The notes below the pieces were generated by a model that searched no databases, was not told the DNA's origin, and saw only the letters and a program-made list of their open reading frames with translations. A stretch of 64,000 bases of DNA from Trinickia acidisoli (GTDB lineage Bacteria; Pseudomonadota; Gammaproteobacteria; Burkholderiales; Burkholderiaceae): the NCBI RefSeq assembly GCF_017315725.1, contig NZ_JAFLRG010000001.1, forward strand, positions 1,612,001-1,676,000. The letters run 5' to 3'. Of the stretch, positions 58,706-64,000 are shown in pieces. Within the stretch, counting starts at the first letter, position 1. Each line of letters starts with the position of its first letter. The position numbers and the translations under genes were made by a program.

Positions 58706-59509
58706 ATGGCAACGGCCAGGAAGGTGCCCGCACGCGCTAGTCGCAAGGGCGACGCGCGCGCGAGCGCAGCGGCGGCACCCTTTGATACGAACGAGAAGAC
58801 GGCAGCCAAGCGCACCGCGACCACGAAGCGGCCGCCGGCCGCCAAGCCGAACGGCGCGGCGGCGCCCGTTCAGATCGGCACGCTCGAGCCTGCCGTTACG
58901 CGCCCCGCCTATTGGGACCGCGCGTGTGCGGATCTCGTCAAGCGCGACCGTATTCTGAAACGCTTGATCCCGAAGTTCGGCCCTGTGCACCTCGTGAACG
59001 GCGACGATCCATTCGTGACGCTCGCGCGTTCCGTCGTCGGTCAGCAGATTTCCGTACAGGTTGCGCAAGCGGTGTGGGAGCGGATCGAACTCGCATGTCC
59101 GAAGCTCGCGCCGCAGCAATTCAAGAAGCTCGGCCAGGAAAAGCTCATCGCTTGCGGGTTGTCGAAACGCAAGTCGGAGTATCTGCTCGACCTCGCGCAG
59201 CATTTCGTCTCGGGAGCGCTGCACGTCGACAAATGGATGTCGATGGACGACGAAGCGGTCATCGCGGAGCTCACGCAGATTCGCGGCATCGGTCGTTGGA
59301 CCGCCGAGATGTTCTTGATTTTCAATCTGTCGCGCCCCGACGTGTTGCCGCTCGACGACCTCGGTTTGATCCGGGCGATCAGCGTCAACTACTTCAGCGG
59401 CGAGCCCGTGACGCGCAGCGAGGCGCGTGAAGTGGCGGCGAACTGGGAGCCATGGCGCACGGTGGCGACGTGGTACATGTGGCGCAGCCTCGACGGGGTG
59501 GCTGAGTAA
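58706..59509 (+). CDS. DNA-3-methyladenine glycosylase II (AlkA-like HhH-GPD)
   Basis: A 267-residue base-excision glycosylase. The helix-hairpin-helix is LTQIRGIGRWTAEMFLIF (near residues 190-207), followed by the aspartate pair D217-D218 (LPLDDLGL), of which one is the catalytic Asp of the GPD loop. The N-terminal 55 residues are a Lys/Arg/Ala-rich tail absent from E. coli AlkA. It removes alkylated purines. The start at ATG 58706 is preceded by GGAGG. Confidence 0.9.
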   Translation: MATARKVPARASRKGDARASAAAAPFDTNEKTAAKRTATTKRPPAAKPNGAAAPVQIGTLEPAVTRPAYWDRACADLVKRDRILKRLIPKFGPVHLVNGDDPFVTLARSVVGQQISVQVAQAVWERIELACPKLAPQQFKKLGQEKLIACGLSKRKSEYLLDLAQHFVSGALHVDKWMSMDDEAVIAELTQIRGIGRWTAEMFLIFNLSRPDVLPLDDLGLIRAISVNYFSGEPVTRSEAREVAANWEPWRTVATWYMWRSLDGVAE

Positions 59510-59510
59510 T

Positions 59511-59537
59511 CTATCGATTTTGTGATTCGATAGTTTT
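59511..59537 (+). terminator. weak hairpin terminator after the glycosylase gene
   Basis: CTATCGA (59511-59517) and TCGATAG (59527-59533) form a stem followed by TTTT. It begins directly after the glycosylase stop and lies before accA. The AT-rich stem makes it a modest candidate. Confidence 0.4.
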
Positions 59538-59603
59538 GCTCGATTTTGGCCGGGGCGCGGGCGGTTAGAATACGCGCTGCCGCAGGATTCTAGGAACGAA
59601 CAT

Positions 59604-60575
59604 ATGAAAACGACCTTTCTGGATTTCGAACAGCCCATCGCGGAGCTCGAAGCAAAAATCGAAGAATTACGCTTCGTGCAGGACGATTCGGCTGTCGATA
59701 TTTCGGAAGAGATCGAGCGGTTGTCGAAAAAGAGTCAGCAGCTCACGAAAGACCTCTACGCGAGCCTGTCCCCATGGCAGGTTTCGCAGATCGCGCGTCA
59801 TCCGCAGCGCCCGTATACGCTCGATTATGTCAACGAGCTATTCACCGATTTCCACGAACTGCACGGTGACCGCGCGTATGCCGACGACCTGTCGATCATC
59901 GGTGGTTTGGCGCGCTTCAACGGCCATCCCTGCATGATCATCGGTCAGCAAAAGGGCAGGGACACGAAGGAGCGCGCGGCGCGCAATTTCGGCATGCCGC
60001 GCCCCGAAGGCTATCGCAAGGCCGAACGGCTGATGCGCCTGGCCGAAAAATTCTCGCTGCCGCTCTTCACGTTCATCGATACGCCCGGTGCGTACCCGGG
60101 CGTCGGCGCCGAGGAGCGCGGACAATCGGAGGCGATTGGGCGCAACCTCTACGTCATGGCCGAACTGAAAACGCCCATCATCTCCACGGTGATCGGCGAG
60201 GGCGGTTCGGGCGGCGCGCTAGCGATCGCGGTGTCCGACACCGTGCTGATGCTGCAGTTCTCGACGTACTCGGTGATCTCGCCCGAAGGCTGCGCGTCGA
60301 TTCTGTGGAAGAGCGCGGCGAAGGCCCCTGAAGCGGCCGAAGCGCTTGGCTTGACGGCACATCGTTTGAAGGCGCTCGGCCTCATCGACAAGATCGTCAA
60401 CGAGCCGCTCGGCGGCGCACACCGCGACGTGAAGGGCATGGCGGCGCTGCTGCGTCGCGCGCTGGCCGATACGCTGCGCCAATTCCAAGGCATGAGCGTG
60501 CCGGATTTGCGGCAACGCCGTTTCGAGCGGCTCATGGCCTACGGCAAGTTCAAAGAATCGTTCCCGGGCGCGTAA
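59604..60575 (+). CDS. accA: acetyl-CoA carboxylase carboxyltransferase subunit alpha
   Basis: A 323-residue subunit that transfers the carboxyl group from biotin to acetyl-CoA, the first step of fatty acid synthesis. It opens [22 protein letters not shown], with the N-terminal helices, and contains the crotonase-type core with [18 protein letters not shown] and [13 protein letters not shown]. It acts with AccD, encoded elsewhere. A TAGAAT lies at 59566-59571, 32 bp upstream, as a possible -10. Size matches E. coli AccA (319). Confidence 0.97.
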   Translation: MKTTFLDFEQPIAELEAKIEELRFVQDDSAVDISEEIERLSKKSQQLTKDLYASLSPWQVSQIARHPQRPYTLDYVNELFTDFHELHGDRAYADDLSIIGGLARFNGHPCMIIGQQKGRDTKERAARNFGMPRPEGYRKAERLMRLAEKFSLPLFTFIDTPGAYPGVGAEERGQSEAIGRNLYVMAELKTPIISTVIGEGGSGGALAIAVSDTVLMLQFSTYSVISPEGCASILWKSAAKAPEAAEALGLTAHRLKALGLIDKIVNEPLGGAHRDVKGMAALLRRALADTLRQFQGMSVPDLRQRRFERLMAYGKFKESFPGA

Positions 60576-60624
60576 GCTATCAGGAGGCGCGGCGAGCGCG
60601 ATTGCTTGCCGCACGTTCCCTACC

Positions 60625-62163
60625 GTGACCTCTGACGTGAACCCTTCTGTCGATCCCGCCGCCGAGTGCATCGTTCTCGATGCGCTCGGCGGCGTGCTTT
60701 CCGGGGTCCCGTCCGACGCGCTCATCGCGATCGCCTATAGCGGCGGCCTCGACTCCACCGTTCTGCTCGACGCGGCCGTGCGCGTCGCTGGCGCGGCGCG
60801 ATGCGTGGCGCTGCACGTCCATCATGGTTTGAGCCCGAACGCCGATCGCTGGCTTGCGCACGGCGAGGCCGCCGCGCTCGCGCTTGGCGTGCGTTTCGAT
60901 GCGGAGCGCGTGCGCGTGCGGCGAGACAACGGCGAGAGCCTCGAAGCGGCGGCGCGCGACGCGCGCTATCGCGCGCTCGATGCGATGTGCGCGCGACAAG
61001 GGGCGGTGGTACTGTGGCTCGCGCACCATGCCGACGATCAAGCGGAAACCGTGTTGCTTCAGCTACTGCGTGGTGCCGGCGTGGCGGGGCTCGCGGCCAT
61101 GGCGCCGCAACGCGCCGATGAGCCGTCGGCCGTGCCGCGTGTGCGGCCGTTTCTTCATCTGCTGCGCGCGCAGCTCGAACGCTACGCGCATGTGCGCGGC
61201 TTGCGCTGGATCGAGGACGAATCGAATGCGGACACGCGCTATGCGCGCAATGCGCTGCGCCACGAGGTCTTGCCCGCGCTGAAGACGCACTTCCCCGGCT
61301 TTCGCGATGCGCTTGCGCGCACGGCCCGGCATGCGGCGACAGCGCAGCGGCTGCTCGACGATTTGGCGCGCATCGACCTGCGCGTGATCGCGCGAGACGA
61401 CGGTGCCGCGCTTTCGCGCAAGGCGCTGACGGCGCTCGACGACGCTCGCGCGATGAACGTCATGCGCGTCTGGATCCGAGCGGCGGGGCTGCGGACGCCG
61501 TCCTCGGCGCGTCTAGGCGACATGTTGCGTCAACTGCGCGAGGCACGCGACGGGCATGGGCTCAGCGTGATGCATGGTGGCGCGCGCTTACGGATGTATC
61601 GGGACAAGATCTATTGGGAGAAGCACGCGCCCGAGCCGGCATCGCCGATCGACCCTCGCGAAACGCGGGACGAGCGCTCTTCGCCGCCGAGCGTGGCGCC
61701 GGGGCAGTCCAGCGAGGGCGCCGAAGACGATGCCGCGCGCGATGGACACGACCCGCACGATGCGAAGCGGACGGAGCGCCTGGCTTGGAGCGGTCAACAG
61801 GTGTGGCACTTGCCGCAGTGGCGCGGATCGATCGTGTTCGTGCCTGCGGCCGACGACGATACCGGCCCCGATACGGTGCCCGCGGCGTTGCTCGCCAGCG
61901 CGCCGCTGTCGGCGCGAGCGCGCACGGGCGGCGAGCGGATGCAGCGCATGTCGGGCGGCGCGGCGCGCACGCTGAAGAATTTGTTCCAGGAACTTGGGGT
62001 GCCGGCTTGGGAGCGCGACGTGCCGCTCATCTACATCGGCGGGACGTTGCTTTTCGTGCCGTTGCTGGGGTTGAACGGCGCCGTCGGGCAGTCTTTCCCG
62101 GCTTCGGCGCGGCGCGGTGGGCGCAGGCGCCTCGAATGGCGCCTGGACTTGCTGATCGCTTAA
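60625..62163 (+). CDS. tilS: tRNA(Ile)-lysidine synthetase TilS
   Basis: A 512-residue enzyme that converts cytidine 34 of tRNA-Ile(CAU) to lysidine, so the tRNA reads AUA. The PP-loop ATPase motif is YSGGLDST (residues 38-45), with RNEL-type RYARNALRHEVLP further on. The C-terminal TilS domain (LKNLFQELGVPAWER...) is recognised near residue 452. Between about residues 335 and 390 there is a low-complexity Pro/Ser/Asp/Glu/Arg insert. The start is a GTG (60625); the Shine-Dalgarno is weak. It follows accA, a conserved pairing. Confidence 0.94.
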   Translation: MTSDVNPSVDPAAECIVLDALGGVLSGVPSDALIAIAYSGGLDSTVLLDAAVRVAGAARCVALHVHHGLSPNADRWLAHGEAAALALGVRFDAERVRVRRDNGESLEAAARDARYRALDAMCARQGAVVLWLAHHADDQAETVLLQLLRGAGVAGLAAMAPQRADEPSAVPRVRPFLHLLRAQLERYAHVRGLRWIEDESNADTRYARNALRHEVLPALKTHFPGFRDALARTARHAATAQRLLDDLARIDLRVIARDDGAALSRKALTALDDARAMNVMRVWIRAAGLRTPSSARLGDMLRQLREARDGHGLSVMHGGARLRMYRDKIYWEKHAPEPASPIDPRETRDERSSPPSVAPGQSSEGAEDDAARDGHDPHDAKRTERLAWSGQQVWHLPQWRGSIVFVPAADDDTGPDTVPAALLASAPLSARARTGGERMQRMSGGAARTLKNLFQELGVPAWERDVPLIYIGGTLLFVPLLGLNGAVGQSFPASARRGGRRRLEWRLDLLIA

Positions 62164-62533
62164 AAGGGCGCGCGGGCGGCTTGGCTCGGAGAAGAACGTT
62201 CGACCGATGGTGTCGCGCCCGATCGACACCGCGGGCGTCCCTCCGCTTGTTTTTTCGCCCTCGATCAAGTACGCTCGATGGCTCGCCCGATCCGCTTTCG
62301 CAGCCGTTTGCGCGCATTTTGCGCATTCGCGGCCTATTTCTGCGCTACCCGCGCGAGCGATAGGCCTCGCAGCAGGCGCTTCGCATCCGGGCAATCCGCG
62401 CACGCTGCATGCACGCATTCGCAGCCATCCTTCGTCGTCGTCGAAGCGCTCACGAGGCCGCGAGACAGAACGGCAGCCTCGCGGTTCTGCTCTTGACGCA
62501 TCGGCGCGGTTTCTCCTCCAGTTCAGAACGACA
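62164..62533. other. gap between tilS and lysC, no gene seen
   Basis: 370 bp. Frames run open across part of it (including the lysC frame back to 62207) but codon use and content are unlike a gene. No clear hairpin, T-run or riboswitch-like structure was recognised. Confidence 0.35.
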
Positions 62534-63784
62534 ATGGCACTCATCGTACATAAATACGGCGGCACTTCGATGGGCTCGGTTGAGCGCATCAAGAACGTTG
62601 CCAAGCGCATCGCGAAATGGCGTCAGGCCGGGCACAAGATGGTCGTCGTGCCCTCGGCGATGTCGGGCGAAACCAACCGCTTGCTCGGCCTCGCGAAAGA
62701 GCTCTCGAGCCAACCCAGCGCGCGCGAGCTCGACGTCATTGCGGCGACGGGCGAACAGGTCAGCGTGGGTCTCTTGTCGATCGCGCTGCAAGATATCGGC
62801 GTGCAATCCGTGAGCTACGCCGGCTGGCAAGTGCCGATCAAGACCGACAGCGCGTTCACCAAGGCGCGCATCAGCGAAATCGACGGCGAGCGCGTCCTGC
62901 GCGATCTCGATGCCGGAAAAGTGGTCGTCATCACGGGCTTTCAGGGCGTCGATCCCGAAGGCCACATCACGACGCTCGGACGCGGCGGCTCCGATACGTC
63001 GGCCGTGGCGGTCGCGGCGGCGCTCGAAGCGGACGAATGCCTGATCTTCACCGACGTCGACGGCGTGTACACGACCGACCCGCGCGTGGTGGAAGAAGCG
63101 CGCCGGCTCGATCGCGTCACCTTCGAGGAAATGCTGGAAATGGCGAGCCTTGGCTCGAAGGTGTTGCAGATTCGCTCGGTGGAATTCGCGGGCAAGTATC
63201 GCGTGAAGACGCGCGTGCTGTCGAGTCTGACCGATCCGATGATTTCGCTCGAGGAGGAAATGAAATCGGGCACGCTGATCACTTTTGAAGAAGACGAGAC
63301 CATGGAAAAAGCAGTCATCTCCGGCATCGCGTTCCAACGCGACGAAGCCCGCATCGCGGTGCGCGGCGTGCCCGACAAGCCGGGCATCGCTTATCAGATC
63401 CTCGGCCCGGTTGCCGACGCGAACATCGACGTCGACATGATCATTCAAAACCAGAGCGTGCATGGCAAGACCGATTTCACGTTCACGGTGGGCCGCGGCG
63501 ATTATCAGCGCGCGATGGACATTCTCGTCAATCACGTGAAGGGTCACGTCAACGCCGAGGAGGTCGTCGGCGATCCGCGCGTGTCGAAGGTGTCCGTCGT
63601 GGGCGTGGGCATGCGTTCGCACGTCGGCATCGCGAGCAAGATGTTCCGCACGCTGTCGGAAGAGGGCATCAACATCCAGATGATCTCGACGTCCGAAATC
63701 AAGATATCGGTGCTGATCGACGAGAAGTACATGGAGCTCGCCGTGCGTGCGCTGCACAAGGCGTTCGAGCTCGACCAAGCATGA
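62534..63784 (+). CDS. lysC: aspartate kinase
   Basis: A 416-residue aspartokinase, the first enzyme of the aspartate family pathway (lysine, threonine, methionine, diaminopimelate). It opens MALIVHKYGGTSMGSVERI and has the amino-acid-kinase core with GRGGSDTSA, followed by two ACT domains (about residues 265-416) that bind lysine and/or threonine for feedback control. Start ATG 62534 was chosen over a long open frame upstream. It shares no operon with dapA, which lies 23 kb to the left. Confidence 0.97.
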   Translation: MALIVHKYGGTSMGSVERIKNVAKRIAKWRQAGHKMVVVPSAMSGETNRLLGLAKELSSQPSARELDVIAATGEQVSVGLLSIALQDIGVQSVSYAGWQVPIKTDSAFTKARISEIDGERVLRDLDAGKVVVITGFQGVDPEGHITTLGRGGSDTSAVAVAAALEADECLIFTDVDGVYTTDPRVVEEARRLDRVTFEEMLEMASLGSKVLQIRSVEFAGKYRVKTRVLSSLTDPMISLEEEMKSGTLITFEEDETMEKAVISGIAFQRDEARIAVRGVPDKPGIAYQILGPVADANIDVDMIIQNQSVHGKTDFTFTVGRGDYQRAMDILVNHVKGHVNAEEVVGDPRVSKVSVVGVGMRSHVGIASKMFRTLSEEGINIQMISTSEIKISVLIDEKYMELAVRALHKAFELDQA

Positions 63785-64000
63785 TCGAGCATCGGGCGAG
63801 CGCCGGCCTCCGATAGGGCGTGAACGGGTTCGACGACGTAGTGACGTAGTGAGGTAGCGGGGCAGTCCGGCGAGTTGGCGATGCGGTAAAAAAATGCGTC
63901 GCACGATAGTATTTTCCAATCCTGAGATGAGTCTGAACCTGTAGGTGGTGTGGGGTTCAGGGGTCGCTGTGTCTCTATCGGAAAGCGGGAGTTGTCCACG
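63785..64000. other. window-end gap after lysC, no gene seen
   Basis: No gene is recognised in the last 216 bases. An inverted repeat CTGAACC (63933-63939) and GGTTCAG (63954-63960) with a 14-base loop is present without a T-run. The minus-strand open frame across it also covers the end of lysC and looks like a shadow. Confidence 0.4.

Noticed and set aside
62164..62533. Possible lysine-responsive riboswitch ahead of lysC
   Set aside because: No L-box-like helices or terminator/antiterminator pair could be drawn, and lysine riboswitches are not expected in this group.
63785..64000. Possible tRNA gene after lysC
   Set aside because: No complete cloverleaf or GTTCGA-type T-arm with matching acceptor ends was found; the inverted repeat present is too short.

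Overview
The window is a GC-rich (roughly 65%) stretch of bacterial chromosome with dense, mostly housekeeping genes. Several things place it in the Burkholderiaceae (Burkholderia, Paraburkholderia, Trinickia or a close relative): the complete iscRSUA-hscBA-fdx-iscX cluster, a PHA phasin, recJ-prfB-lysS, a single LolC/E-type permease with LolD, a ComEC, dapA-bamC, and cysS next to lpxH-ppiB-ppiA. The genus cannot be decided from the window alone. I see no tRNA or rRNA gene, insertion sequence, prophage, integrase or CRISPR array.

Layout. 1-5.9 kb: phasin phaP with a well-formed promoter between two copies of a TTGTGC-GTC-GCA operator; pbpG, a periplasmic penicillin-binding endopeptidase; an IclR regulator divergent from the lactate-oxidation pair lutA-lutB. 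6-13 kb: a small membrane protein, a low-molecular-weight tyrosine phosphatase, then the Fe-S assembly cluster, with two IscR-type operators over its promoter and an internal terminator after iscA. 13-19.6 kb, mostly minus strand: a glycine-zipper envelope protein, lysS, prfB (with its programmed +1 frameshift), recJ and a COG4255-type protein of unknown role. 19.8-30.6 kb, plus strand: lolC-lolD, a TatD nuclease, comEC, an alpha/beta hydrolase, pyrG-kdsA-eno-ftsB ending in part at a terminator after eno. 30.6-42 kb: a Tyr/Gly-rich lipoprotein, hslO, a gamma-carbonic-anhydrase-like protein, a DUF455 ferritin-like protein, a second hydrolase, rnm-type PHP phosphatase, yciO, a site-2-type protease, trpS, a methyltransferase, dapA-bamC and a metallo-beta-lactamase-fold hydrolase. 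42-49.8 kb: an Ala/Ser-rich small lipoprotein, the roxA-type oxygenase divergent from slyD, a metallophosphoesterase-like exported protein coupled to mutS, and a two-gene accessory cassette (STM2901-like membrane protein plus DUF1493 ACP-like protein). 49.8-63.8 kb: lplT, suhB, trmJ, cysE, lpxH-ppiB-ppiA, a TPR protein, cysS, a 3-methyladenine DNA glycosylase, accA, tilS and lysC.

The genes fall into a few themes: Fe-S cluster biogenesis with its own feedback control; cell-envelope construction (LPS: kdsA, lpxH; lipoprotein sorting: lolCD; beta-barrel assembly: bamC; peptidoglycan: pbpG; division: ftsB); translation (lysS, trpS, cysS, prfB, tilS, trmJ); and amino-acid or lipid precursor supply (dapA, lysC, cysE, accA, lplT). 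The least ordinary parts are the STM2901/DUF1493 cassette beside mutS, the degenerate phosphoesterase coupled to mutS, and several regulatory arrangements (phaP, iscR, the intra-isc terminator, a possible leaderless protease mRNA).

All calls were made by reading the sequence; family names rest on motif recognition, not on database searches.
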